In this document: in pieces, positions 16,843 through 26,600 of the stretch | Layout: every line of letters begins with the position of its first letter | Numbering within the stretch: position 1 is the stretch's first letter | DNA from: Geodermatophilus sp. DSM 45219 | GTDB lineage: Bacteria; Actinomycetota; Actinomycetes; Mycobacteriales; Geodermatophilaceae | NCBI RefSeq assembly: GCF_900104025.1 | Contig: NZ_FNIQ01000006.1 | Location: 186,001 to 250,000, forward strand | Direction: 5' to 3' | Length of the DNA stretch: 64,000 bases | Translations under genes and position numbers: made by a program | The notes under the pieces: generated by a model | Databases searched by the model: none | Seen by the model: only the letters and a program-made list of their open reading frames with translations | Told to the model about the DNA's origin: nothing

Positions 16843-17835
16843 GTGGTCGCTGCCATCCGCGTGCAGGTGGTGGCGCCGCGGGCGCCGCTGCAGGTGGCCA
16901 ACGCACTCGACGACCCCGTCTTCTGCGACAACCCGGCCGTGGCGGCCGGCGTGAGCCGCTCCTGGCTCGGTGCCGTTGATCGACGAGGACGGCTTCGTCC
17001 TCGGCTCGCTCGGCGAGTTCGACGACGAGCCCCGGGCGTTCTCGATGCGCGAGCAGGATCTGCTCAAGAACCGGGTGCGGCTGGTGCGCAGCGTGCTGTC
17101 GCTGCGGCGCCAGGTGGCCTGGAACCGGTGGGACGCCGGGATGCTGGCGGCGCTGGGCCGGACGCTGGAGGGGGTCGCGGCCGGCCTGCCGCTGGAGCAG
17201 ATGCTCGACGTGTTGACCGCGTCGGTGGCCGAGCTCGGGGCGGACGCCGACGCCGACCAGGAGCGGCGGCTGCAGGAGACGGTGGACCGGCTGACCGCGG
17301 TGGCCATCAAGACCGACGGCTGGAGGCAGGCGCTGCTGCGGTCGGCGCGGCAAGACCCGCTGACCGGGCTGGCCAACCGCAGCCACTTGCTCGACCGCGG
17401 CCGGCCGGCGCTGGCAGCCGGAGGAGCGGTGCTGTTCGTGGACGTCGACCGGTTCAAGGAGGTCAACGACCGCGGCGGGCACGCGGTGGGGGACCAGCTG
17501 CTCGTCCGGCTCACCGACCGGCTGCGCCGGTACGTGGAAAGGGAGTTGCTGGGGGCGGTGGTCGGCCGGCTGGGCGGGGACGAGTTCGTGGCGGTGCTGC
17601 CGGGGTGTCCGCCGCTGCGGCGAAGGCCATCGGGCACGGGCTGGCCGCTGTGCTGGTGGACGAGGTCGAGGTGGGACGATGGACGGTGCGGGTGTCGGCC
17701 TCCATCGGGCTGGCGATGGCCGCGCCTGGGACGACGCTGGACGAGGTGCTCTCGCTGGCAGACCGGGCGATGTACGGCGCCAAGGAACGAGGCCGCGGCG
17801 TCCTGCACGTGGTGGGGGCCGAGCGGCCGGCGTAG
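16843..17835 (+). pseudogene. GAF-GGDEF diguanylate cyclase, broken by two frameshifts
   Basis: Three pieces in different frames make one protein. [16 protein letters not shown] to SWLG is the middle of a GAF domain; [20 protein letters not shown] (from 16970) continues it, followed by a coiled linker and a diguanylate cyclase domain ([48 protein letters not shown]). At about 17607 the frame changes again to [16 protein letters not shown] and [13 protein letters not shown] with the closing [15 protein letters not shown]. Both slips are in G runs (GGTG, GGGGTG). The GGDEF active site is intact. The GAF start also appears truncated, favouring real decay. Confidence 0.7.
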
Positions 17836-18300
17836 CCGGTCAGCCGGGGCCGCCGCGGGGCTGTCCTCGCCTTGCACCCGGCACTGCATCGTGACGGCCG
17901 CGGGGGAGCCGGACAGTAGGGCGACCTGGCCGACCCCGCCGTCCTGGCACAACGGGACGTCGCCAACCACATCGCCGTGACGAGGTCCACGGTGGCCAGG
18001 CCAGCCGAACCGTCGGCGCGCTTCGTGGCGTCACTTAGCCCGAGGCCGCCGTCGGCGGCTCCCTTCGGCGACGACCGTGCCGTCGCCGTCGGGCCAGCGC
18101 GCTCTCGCTGAGCAGGGCGACGGCGGTGCCGGCGAAGCCGGTGGCGAGATCGAGGAGGAAGTTGTCCTCGCCGAGGGTGGCGGCGACGCGGCGGCGACGA
18201 GGGCGGCGGCGAGCAGGGCGGTGCGGCGCGGGGGTCCCTCCTCCGAGAACGGCCGCAGTTCCTGCCCCAAGGATCCCGCCCGTGGGGTGCTCGCGTCACC
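17836..18300. other. Gene-poor stretch with coding-like scraps
   Basis: No convincing gene. On the minus strand at about 18100-18176 one frame reads LGEDNFLLDLATGFAGTAVA then LLSESALARR, which looks like real protein and faintly recalls the C-terminal repeats of LanC-like proteins, but it has no start, and an arginine-rich tail follows. On the plus strand near 17925-18000 AQRDVANHIAVTRSTVAR looks like a helix-turn-helix scrap. Both are best seen as relics in a decaying segment next to the defence island. Confidence 0.35.
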
Positions 18301-18550
18301 CTAGGCGGTCTGATGGCGACCGAGGGCCGCCATCAGCTCCGCGGCGACCTCAGCGGCCGGCCGGACTTCGGTCACCGCGCCGACGCCCGCTCCTGTGTGC
18401 ACCGCCATCACGTCAAGGTGGCCCAAGGCGCCGGGCAGGGGCCGGAGGCCGGACCCGCGCGACACGGGGACCCGGGTGGAGCCGACGGTGGCGACGACAT
18501 CGTCGTCCACGTCGGTAAGCCGCCCGACGGCTGAGCGCAGCACCCGGGCT
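18301..18550 (-). pseudogene. Nitronate monooxygenase (NMO/2-nitropropane dioxygenase-like) C-terminal remnant
   Basis: The translation RVLRSAVGRLTDVDDDVVAT, then GALGHLDVMAVHTGAGVGAV and TEVRPAAEVAAELMAALGR is the C-terminus of NAD(P)H-dependent flavin oxidoreductases of the NMO type, where the GAGVGAV segment and RPAAEVAAEL tail are conserved. Nothing of the preceding 250 or so residues (the FMN-binding TIM barrel) is present upstream, where unrelated sequence begins. The gene was truncated at about 18.55 kb, close to the left edge of the defence island. Confidence 0.6.
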
Positions 18551-18779
18551 CGCGGACTGGCGGCGCCAAGCGGGCAGCGGCGAACGCTCGGCCCTCTGGG
18601 GTCTTCGCCGACGAGCCTCACGAGTGTGCCCAGTCTGGTCCGAGAGCAGCCACTGGAATGGCGATCACGCGTGGCGCCAAGCAGGTATGTCGACCCTCTT
18701 AAGCCATGATCGACCTTCGACGCGCCGGGACGTCGAGGGCCGCGTTACAGCCATAGGAAGTGGTGATGAGGGTGCAGCT

Positions 18780-19424
18780 ATGACCGACACTCTTGTGCCG
18801 AAGGCGTACGACGATGTGTTCGCAGCCTTGCTCGCCGCGCAGTCCGAGGTGCGTCTCGCGAGCCCATACATGGGCGCAGGAGTGCTCGCGTACTTCAGTC
18901 AACTCGCGAAGGCGAGCCCGGCCACGTGGAGGGTGCTCACAAAGCTGGACGCCGCCTCGGTTGCACACGGGTTGTTGAGCGCCCAGGGCCTGCGGCAGCT
19001 GCTCAGCGCCGGCGTCGAGCTGCGCTCGTTGCCGAACCTGCACGCGAAGGTCGTCATCACCGATCAATCCTTTGGGCTTGTCGGCTCGGCCAACCTCACG
19101 AACGCCGGACTAGGCGGTTCGGGCGGGAAGGCGAATATCGAGCTCGGAGTCCTCCTGGACGCTGCTCAGCGAAAGGCGGCAACGAAGCACTTCAACGATT
19201 GGTGGGACGGCGCCTTCCTCGTTACCGAGGCCGGCATTCAAGCAGTCGAGGAAACCGCGAAGCACTTGCCGGCCAGCGTGTCGGCCATGACTACCGACGC
19301 TGGTCCCAGCAACGACTCACTGCCACTAGTGGAAGACGCCAACCAGCTACTCGCTGAGGCCGGTGGCGTGAATCTCTGGGTCAAGGCCGTCTATGGCGAT
19401 GAGGAAGCTGCGGACCAGGGATGA
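18780..19424 (+). CDS. Phospholipase-D-like protein with one HKD motif (interrupted by TGA)
   Basis: 214 residues from the ATG at 18780. The first 170 residues are a PLD-like domain with a single catalytic motif, LHAKVVITDQSFGLVGSANL (His, Lys and the SxNxT part are all present), so activity would need a dimer. DrmC of DISARM is a PLD protein of similar size. The chain then begins a second domain (VNLWVKAVYGDEEAADQG) and meets TGA at 19422; the same frame continues without other stops to 19793. The gene converges on mcrC. An in-frame upstream start at 18624 is less likely, since GGTGATGAGGGTGCAGCT precedes the chosen ATG. Confidence 0.65.
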   Translation: MTDTLVPKAYDDVFAALLAAQSEVRLASPYMGAGVLAYFSQLAKASPATWRVLTKLDAASVAHGLLSAQGLRQLLSAGVELRSLPNLHAKVVITDQSFGLVGSANLTNAGLGGSGGKANIELGVLLDAAQRKAATKHFNDWWDGAFLVTEAGIQAVEETAKHLPASVSAMTTDAGPSNDSLPLVEDANQLLAEAGGVNLWVKAVYGDEEAADQG

Positions 19425-19793
19425 ACCGACGGCGACTGGTTCTCGAGCAGCAAACGCGGTCGACCCAGTTTCGCCATCGGCGACCTTGTGCTGCTCTACT
19501 CCGCAGGCGAGCATCGCTGCAACGCGGTTCTCGAGGTCACCACTGAGGCTCGGTATGACCCGGCTTTCGTTGTGAGCGACGGGCGCCCGCAGGAGGAGGG
19601 CGACCGGTGGCCTTGGGTCAGCGAGGTGAAGCCACGCCTGCAGGTGCCGATCTCGGCCGGCGTCCCCCTGAGCCACCTCGGCTTCACCGGTCAGTCCCTA
19701 CAGGGTGGGCATAAGCGTCTCGGGCTTAGCGAGTTCGCTGCTGCGGTTCGCTACCTGGTGGAGGCCAGCTCTTCGCCGGCGACGACGCCGTAG
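19425..19793 (+). pseudogene. PUA/EVE-like C-terminal domain, in frame beyond the TGA
   Basis: Reading straight on after the TGA gives TDGDWFSSSKRGRPSFAIGD, then LVLLYSAGEHRCNAVLEVTT, a region with DRWPWVSEVKPRLQVP, and a natural end LVEASSSPATTP. This is a beta-barrel of the PUA/EVE class (aromatic pocket start, GDLVLLY strand, WPWVSEVKP strand), normally continuous with the NLWVK opening seen before the stop. A single base change (for example TGA to TGG or CGA) would restore a 337-residue PLD-EVE protein. Its 3' end overlaps mcrC antisense by 43 bases. Confidence 0.6.
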
Positions 19794-20974
19794 GCCATGT
19801 GTCGCTGCAGAGCAGCAATGCGATCCTCGATGTCCGCGAGGGGCAACCGCAGATCAATAGCGTGAATACGTAGGTCCGTCGCGGCGCCGCGAATCGTGTA
19901 TTGGTCCGGCTGCGCCAAGCCATCTCCCGCGTAGATCAGGTGTCCGACAGAGAGCCCAAGCCGACGGCAGTACGTGACCAGCTGGTAGGCGTCAGCGTTA
20001 GGGAATGTGCCGTTGTCGTCGAGCAGCTTGTACTTCGTGTCGCCGACCGCAAGTACGGTGGCTCCTCGACTTATGACGAGGTCGGGCCTGATCTCGAGGC
20101 GGTCGTCCTCATCTAGCTGGTACGTCTCCTGTGCAAGCAAGCGCCCAGGCCCGAACTCATCGCTCAGGTCGCCGAGTATCTCTTCGATGAGCTTCTCGAA
20201 GACGAAGGCCATGTTGAGCGCAAAGCCGCGGGCCACGACTCCGCCGGCTCGGTGCTCCACGCTTCCTCCGCCCAGCGCCAGGTTGGCGAGGTGAAGCAGG
20301 CGGTGGACGTGCGCGTTGAGCCGAGTCGGGATCCATGCCGGCAGTCGCGTGCCGCGAGGCGGCAGCCAAACCTCGGCCAACAGGCGATCCACCCGACGAA
20401 GCCCAGCGACAGTGTGGGCGGGTACACCGGGCAGGCTCAACAGCAGCTGAGTTGCGGCCCGGATCAGCCGGTTCTCGTCCGTGTCGAGGGTCCACTCGTC
20501 GACCGTCACCTCGATGGGTGTCACGGCGCCGAAGCGTCGCAAGGCTTGGTCGACCAGGCGAATGCGCCCTCTAACCACCGGTAGCGACTGGTCTTCGGTC
20601 CGGTAGCCACGTTGGGGTCGCAGGGCGAGCGCTCGTCGGGCCTCCCGCTCGAAGAGCACGGCCAGGACAGTGCTGAGGTCAGCGTCGTCTGCGAGGCCGA
20701 TCAGGGTCTCGTCCACGTTGAGCCTGCGGATTCCATGGGCCCGAGCCAGCAGTTGAAGCACCTTCACCGCCCCAACCTTGGGTGCGACGCGCACTTCCAG
20801 GTCGCCGCAACGGATGGCCCCCACCCACTGTCCGGCAGACACACGCCAGCCGTCGCCTTCCGGCGTGGCAGTGACGAGCTTCGTCCCGCTCAGCGCTGCG
20901 GCTTCCGCCCTCGTGAGCTCGACGCCTGTCACTACCTGTCCCTCGGACAGTTGCTCCAGTGCCAATCGAGTCAC
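19751..20974 (-). CDS. mcrC: McrC-like subunit of an McrBC restriction complex
   Basis: 407 residues. The N-terminal half (GQWVGAIRCGDLEVRVAPKV, VLAVLFEREARRALALRPQR, VVRGRIRLVDQALRR) matches McrC. The C-terminal PD-(D/E)xK nuclease has RPDLVIS near residue 297 and VLAVGDTKYKLLD near 308, that is PD...DTK, the usual McrC variant of the motif. McrC binds the McrB hexamer and cuts DNA. The GTG at 20974 overlaps the mcrB stop (GTGA), and this start matches the family's N-terminus better than upstream candidates. Last gene of the five-gene operon. Confidence 0.88.
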   Translation of the reverse strand: MTRLALEQLSEGQVVTGVELTRAEAAALSGTKLVTATPEGDGWRVSAGQWVGAIRCGDLEVRVAPKVGAVKVLQLLARAHGIRRLNVDETLIGLADDADLSTVLAVLFEREARRALALRPQRGYRTEDQSLPVVRGRIRLVDQALRRFGAVTPIEVTVDEWTLDTDENRLIRAATQLLLSLPGVPAHTVAGLRRVDRLLAEVWLPPRGTRLPAWIPTRLNAHVHRLLHLANLALGGGSVEHRAGGVVARGFALNMAFVFEKLIEEILGDLSDEFGPGRLLAQETYQLDEDDRLEIRPDLVISRGATVLAVGDTKYKLLDDNGTFPNADAYQLVTYCRRLGLSVGHLIYAGDGLAQPDQYTIRGAATDLRIHAIDLRLPLADIEDRIAALQRHMAYGVVAGEELASTR

Positions 20975-23652
20975 TCGGGCGTGCTCTCGAGTGCTGCTGG
21001 CTGAGTCAGCCCAAGGTCGGCCAACCACTTCGCGAACGGGTACCAGCTGGCGAGCTTGTCCTGGGCGTCGTAGTGGTGCTCCTTGAGCATGGGGAGCAGC
21101 TCCCGGCGCCACACGCGGTCGAGAGACGTCGCTTTCGTGGCGTCCGGGCGCATGAAGTACGAAGGCCCGAAGGTGAGCGACGGCTCGAGTCCGCGTTCCA
21201 CCATTCGGCCGTTGATGCGGTCGAGTAGATCGGCGACGGCGGGCGGCTGTCCCGTCGCTTCCAACCACCGCCGTAGGACCCCGTTCAGCGCCGTCTCGCT
21301 CGTATCCATGGACAAGAAGACGAAGCGCCGGCGCATCGCTGCATCCAGCAGCGCGATAGAGCGGTCAGCCGTGTTCATCGTTCCGATGATGAAGAGGTTC
21401 TCCGGCAAGCTAAAGCGCTCGCCTTCGCTGTACAGAAGTTCGATCTCTTCGTCGCGGTACTCGAGCAGGAAGTAGAGCTCGCCGAAGACCTTGGCGATGT
21501 TGGCTCGGTTGATCTCGTCGATGACGAGCACGAAGGGTTTACCCGGGGCGTTCCTGGCCTCGTCCGCGATACGGCGCAATGGGCCGGGCTTCACGGCAAG
21601 AGCCGCGCTCCCGTCGCCGTCTCGATGCTGGACCGGACGAAAGCCCTCTACGAAATCCTCGTACGAGTACGTCGGATGGAACTGGACGAGGGCGTACTGA
21701 CCCTCCACGAGTCCGCAGGCTTCGAGCAGTCGCTTTGCGAGAAACGTTTTCCCTGTGCCGGGCGGTCCCTCGAGCACAACCTGCTTGCGCTCGTTGAGGC
21801 TGATCAGTAGCTCCCAGATCCAGCTGTCGTCGGCGTGATGCAGGGACGCTGCGAGGGCGGCCGTATCGCACTCGAGGCGCGCCGGCTTGGCCGGCTGCTC
21901 GGCGTCATCTCCACCTGACACCTCAACGCTGGGATCGGCCTCGTCGACCTCTTGGGAACTCGTGAGCGACTCGTCGGACTCGACCAATTCGGTCAGGGGA
22001 GTGGCGACCTCTGTCAGATCAACGACGTCCTCACCCTTGAAGCGCAGCCGGGTCCGGACGCCGGAAGGCAACTTCTTCACCGCCGGCGCAGCGTCCGCGC
22101 TCCAGGCGACCGGCCGGCTCAACAAGGTAGATCCACCGATTTGCTCCAGCGACGCGCCGCCCTCCTGGATGCGTCCCAAACGAAGCTGATCTCCATCGAC
22201 GCTGGCGACGACGTCCCCGGGCTCCATTCCGAGCACGAAAGCAAGGACGTCGCGCTTCTTGGCCTCCCGCTTCACGACCTGGAAGTCCGCGTAGCGCTCA
22301 TCCACCAGGCTGCTCAAAGCGTCCTGAGTCGGCTGCTGCGGCAGCTGCGTGAGCCGCCCCACCGTGACGGTCACCCTTCCCTGGCTCAGCCAGGCGGGCA
22401 CGCGGTTCTGCTGATCGATTTCCCCTCGGACTAGCCATGCCCGGACGCCCTCGACGTCTTGGCTCCACTGCTGCAGCAGCGGGGCGCTGTCGAAGCGCAC
22501 CGGCTTGCCGCCCTGCCGCTTCTGGAGGTTCAGGGTGATGGTCTTCAGGTCACGCTCGAGGTCACCGGTGGGCGTCTCCACGTGCTCGGCGAAGACGTCG
22601 ACCACTCGCGCTCGGTCCGCGGGCCGCAGCAGCGTGGTGAACGACGACGGGTGAGCGAGCAGGCACAGCAGCGATGCAACGCGGTCGTCGACGTCCGGGA
22701 TGCCGCTTACCAGGTCGCGGAACTGCCAGGGGTCGGACCAGGCAGCCTCACGGACCTCCGGGGCATGGGTCCACCAGCGCCCCAGGATTCGCGTGAACGA
22801 GGCCAGCATGGCTGCGGGGGCAGCAATTAGCGCCTTACCGCCGGGCACGAAGCCGTGTTCGAGGTCGGCGGAGAGCTGCCATGGCAACCCGGGCGGGTCT
22901 ACGGGAGGGATGAGCGGGTTGCGGATACGGCTGCGCTTGGTGCTGGGGATCATGTCGCTCAACGGCCCGACGAGGAGCACAAGTGCCTCGGCCGCCAGCG
23001 TGCGGGGCGCCAAGCTCTCGAGTCCCGGTAACGTGGCTGGCGTGGGCTGAGCGGCCGACTCGAGGTAGGTCAACAGTGCGGACGTCGTCGCCGAGTCCCA
23101 TACCACCGTGTCAGGGAGGAAGGCCGAGCGACCGTTCCGCCATGCCTCAAGGACATCCGCCGCGGCGCGCATCGAATGCGCAGCACCAGGGCCGCCGTGG
23201 AGTACGCCGTGAGTGGGCCCGGCGGACAAATCCGGCAACATCTCGCCGCGCGCGGCGTCCCACGCCCAGTACAACTTGTTCGAGGCGTCGTACAGCGCGA
23301 CCGGGTCTTGGTACTGCTCCAGGGCGGCCCGACCTTCACGAGTCAGCCGAAGCCCACCGTCGGAGGTGACGTGCAGCCACCCGGCGTGCACGACGTTCGT
23401 CGTGAGGTTCCAGTCGAGGTTGTTCCAGCCGCGGACCTTGCCGCCCTTGGTGACGGACAGGTCGTACTCGTTGAGCGGCACGCGACCCGCGACCAGCTCC
23501 CGCAGCTCGGTCAGCTTGAGCGGCGCATGCTGCTCCGCGAGAACCTCAAGGGCGGCACGCAGCCGTCGGCGGATGCGCGGAGTCCAGTCAGGGTCCTGAA
23601 CCGGCTCAGCCGCGTCGGGCGAGTTCGATGGTTCCAGCGGTTCCGCGGTCAC
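20971..23652 (-). CDS. mcrB: McrB-like AAA+ GTPase with winged-helix N-terminus and PUA-like middle
   Basis: 893 residues, much longer than E. coli McrB. Residues about 20-130 form a winged-helix Mrr_N-like domain (RLRAALEVLAEQHAPLKLTE, KVRGWNNLDWNLTTNVVHAG, GGLRLTREGRAALEQ). About 130-440 is helical and unassigned. About 480-560 looks like a PUA/EVE-like barrel (MEPGDVVASVDGDQLRLGRI, LLSRPVAW). The AAA domain has Walker A LEGPPGTGKTFLAKRL near 631, Walker B FVLVIDEINRANIAKVFGE near 710 and the McrB signature IGTMNTADRSIALLDAAMRR near 760. GTG start at 23652 has AAGGAG upstream and overlaps the methylase stop. It should load McrC and move along DNA. Confidence 0.88.
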   Translation of the reverse strand: MTAEPLEPSNSPDAAEPVQDPDWTPRIRRRLRAALEVLAEQHAPLKLTELRELVAGRVPLNEYDLSVTKGGKVRGWNNLDWNLTTNVVHAGWLHVTSDGGLRLTREGRAALEQYQDPVALYDASNKLYWAWDAARGEMLPDLSAGPTHGVLHGGPGAAHSMRAAADVLEAWRNGRSAFLPDTVVWDSATTSALLTYLESAAQPTPATLPGLESLAPRTLAAEALVLLVGPLSDMIPSTKRSRIRNPLIPPVDPPGLPWQLSADLEHGFVPGGKALIAAPAAMLASFTRILGRWWTHAPEVREAAWSDPWQFRDLVSGIPDVDDRVASLLCLLAHPSSFTTLLRPADRARVVDVFAEHVETPTGDLERDLKTITLNLQKRQGGKPVRFDSAPLLQQWSQDVEGVRAWLVRGEIDQQNRVPAWLSQGRVTVTVGRLTQLPQQPTQDALSSLVDERYADFQVVKREAKKRDVLAFVLGMEPGDVVASVDGDQLRLGRIQEGGASLEQIGGSTLLSRPVAWSADAAPAVKKLPSGVRTRLRFKGEDVVDLTEVATPLTELVESDESLTSSQEVDEADPSVEVSGGDDAEQPAKPARLECDTAALAASLHHADDSWIWELLISLNERKQVVLEGPPGTGKTFLAKRLLEACGLVEGQYALVQFHPTYSYEDFVEGFRPVQHRDGDGSAALAVKPGPLRRIADEARNAPGKPFVLVIDEINRANIAKVFGELYFLLEYRDEEIELLYSEGERFSLPENLFIIGTMNTADRSIALLDAAMRRRFVFLSMDTSETALNGVLRRWLEATGQPPAVADLLDRINGRMVERGLEPSLTFGPSYFMRPDATKATSLDRVWRRELLPMLKEHHYDAQDKLASWYPFAKWLADLGLTQPAALESTPE

Positions 23653-26600
23653 ACCTGCTCCTTGTGTCGGGGCCCATGACCGGGCCGCGGATTTAGGGGA
23701 CTGACGAAGGGCACCCCGGTACACACCGCCTCCGCCATGGCGTCGTATGCGGCGAGCACCAAGCGCTTCGTGCGGAACTCGCCGTGATCACGCTCGTCGT
23801 ACTTTCGAACGACCGGGAAAGAATCGAGGATATGCTCCGTGTCCGCACGATCGAGGTTGTAGATGTGGAAAACTGCGGCATTGATCTCCACTTGCAGCTG
23901 CTCTCGGCGACTGTCGACCCAACGGAATGGTGGCCCGGCTGACTCCGGGATAACCGCTTCGGCGGCGAACTGCTGCATCTTGAAGGAAGTGTAGGTCAGC
24001 TCAACGACACGATTTCTCATCCACTTACCCAAGAGTTCGTCCGTCGACCAGCGGGCTGGCTGTTCGAACACTTCGGGCGCTGGACAGGCAAGTTGCTTGG
24101 CCAGGAAGATGGTCACGTGAGTTCCGGCAATCTTCGCGCGCGTAAGGTAGTCCCAGACGTAGCTTGACCATATCGCTAGGAGATTCGTTGCGGACCATGC
24201 GTCGGCTGGTATCGCAAACCACAAGCCGCTTGCGGGGGCGCGAGGAATCAGAACCGGGGTGAAAGTTCGTTCATCTACGCCGCGCGCTATGTCGCGCCAG
24301 CCCAGAAGCCATGGATGCGGCCACCCTTTGCTGCGCATGAAGGACTCGAAGTCGCTGCGCTGTATCCAGTAGCGGCTTTGTGCTTCTATAGACGGATCGT
24401 CGTGCGCATAGGTCGAGACTCGGGGCAATGCCCCTTGATTCAGCTGGGCTTGTGTTGCCCCCTCGTAGGTCGTGTAGCGGTGATCGAAGCGGCTCGTCAT
24501 CTTGGCTTCATAGAGAGGCAAGTAGTCTTGGTTCTCAAGTCTCCAAGACCAATCGTCGTATTCCGCGCCTAGGCTCTGAAGCTCTTCGAACGTGTGAAAC
24601 ATCCAGGAGTCGTCGGCCATGTGCAGCATTCTTCCGAATGTCAACCGCCAGGGGTTTCGGGCAGGCGAATCGACGACAAGGTTTGGATGAATCCGATAAC
24701 ATGCAAGGTTGATTTCGGCATCGCGCCGTGATCGAAAGACGGGCAGTGTGCCGGTATTTGGGTTAAGAGCGAGAATTTCGTCGGGTGCCAGAGTGAAGCG
24801 GCGCGCATGCACCTCTGCAACTTGACGGCAGTAAAAGGCCAGATTCACCGATTTTGCGGGTTCGCCGCCCGTCAGAGATGTTACGGCGAAGCGGTAGGCG
24901 TGATGCACGCCCTCAAAAATCTTCGCTTCATTCTCGAAATCGTAAAAGGCGGCCAGTCGGGATGCCGTAAGGGCGTTGCTGAAGAATGCGGCCGTAGTAG
25001 CATCCGTGGCCAAACCGGTGGGCGTGATTACCCCACTCCGTCCGTCTGGCGACAAGCAGGTCCCAAAATGCTCGGCAAAGACGCTGTAGGTGTTTACGTC
25101 GCCGACCCCACACAACGGGAATCTTTTGCTGCTTCGCAGAAAGTAGCTCTCCGCCTCGGATCGCCGCTTCGCGGCCTTGAACTCCGCAAAAAGCGCTGGG
25201 TGCTCTTGTTCGAGGGCGGCGATAGCCTTCTTGCGGGCTGTTGCGTTCGTGGCCTCGGCGATCGCAGCATCCCGGGCGGCGAAAAACTCCTGCTCTTGCA
25301 GCTTGACGCGCTCCCATGGAGGATTGCCAAGCATGGCGGAGAAGCCGCCGGTCCAGCCCGTCGCCGTGTTCGCGGGTCCGTCATCCGGAACTGAGAAGAT
25401 GTCCGGGAATTCCAAGTGCCAGTGAAAGAGCCGGTGTCGGGACGCGACTGCGTCAACGGCCGCGATAACAGATCCTGGCGCGCTGCCGGTGCCAAGCTGC
25501 TCAAGCACCTCGTGCGTGATGGCCACATCGCCTGCCGTCTTGCTGCCGAGAAACGCGGCGCACCAGGCGTCGGCGACCCGCCGAGCGCGCAGAGCGGCTC
25601 CGGTTGCTCGCTCCGCGTCGTATCGCTGGGCCGCCCAGACCACGTCCGCTAGGGTTTGCGCGTTTGCGGAGCGTTCAGCTACCTGCCGGAGGCTTGCTAG
25701 TCCGGCCTTGTTGCTGACCGGGATGCCGTGGTCGTTGAAGAGGTCCCCTTGCCCCACTCGCTGTGCGGCGTTGACCTTCCGCCACGACGCGGCAATCTTC
25801 TTGTCGTCGCCGGTTAGCGCAACGTAAGCGCTGTCGGGAATGCCGGCATGGAGCAACGCGGGCGTGGTGCCGAGCAGCGCGTTGCCGACCTTGATGTGGT
25901 GATCAAGGAAGGTGAGGGGCTTACCGGGTGTCATCGACTCCAGCCACAGGCTGACCTTGGCGAGGTTGGCCGCCATTGGGTTGACGTCCACTCCGTAGAT
26001 GCAGCGCGCTACGACGTCGTGCATGGCCTTCTGGGCATCTGTGGGTGTCGGATCGATCTCACCAGTCCGTACTACGGCGAGGCGCTGCGCGATGCGGCGG
26101 GCGGCCGCGACCATGAAGTGCCCGCTGCCGATGGCGGGATCGCACACGGTGACGGCGAGCAGTGCCCGTTCCGGGTCGGGTTGCTTCTCGGCGTCGTCGA
26201 GCACCGGGTCGAGCGCGGTGTCGAGCACCAGCTCGACGAGTTCGGTCGGGGTGTAGTAGCTGCCGGTGGTCTTACGGTCGTGGCCGGCGAGTGTCTCCAC
26301 GGTGTAGGCGTGCGTCGTTGGGTCATGGCGGGGGACGAGTTCAAGGAGCGACTCGTAGATCGAGCCGAGCTCCTCGGCTCCGAGGTGACGGAAGTCGATG
26401 AGCCGCCGCGGTTGGCCCTTCGGCTGCACGATCGACAGCGACCGGATAGCGGACAGCAGGGGCTGGTTACCCAACCGCAGCCCGGTCAGTACGTCCGCGG
26501 CGGACTCCTGAAAGAGCCCGCCCAGCCCGGGCAGGCCGAGGCGTGGCTCACCTTCCGCGCGACCGAGGGCAGTGAGGACGAGTTGGGCGCCGTCCCACAG

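Noticed and set aside
19422-19424. TGA read as selenocysteine in the PLD-EVE gene
   Set aside because: No SECIS-like hairpin directly after the codon, and the position is not a catalytic one in PLD or EVE-like folds.
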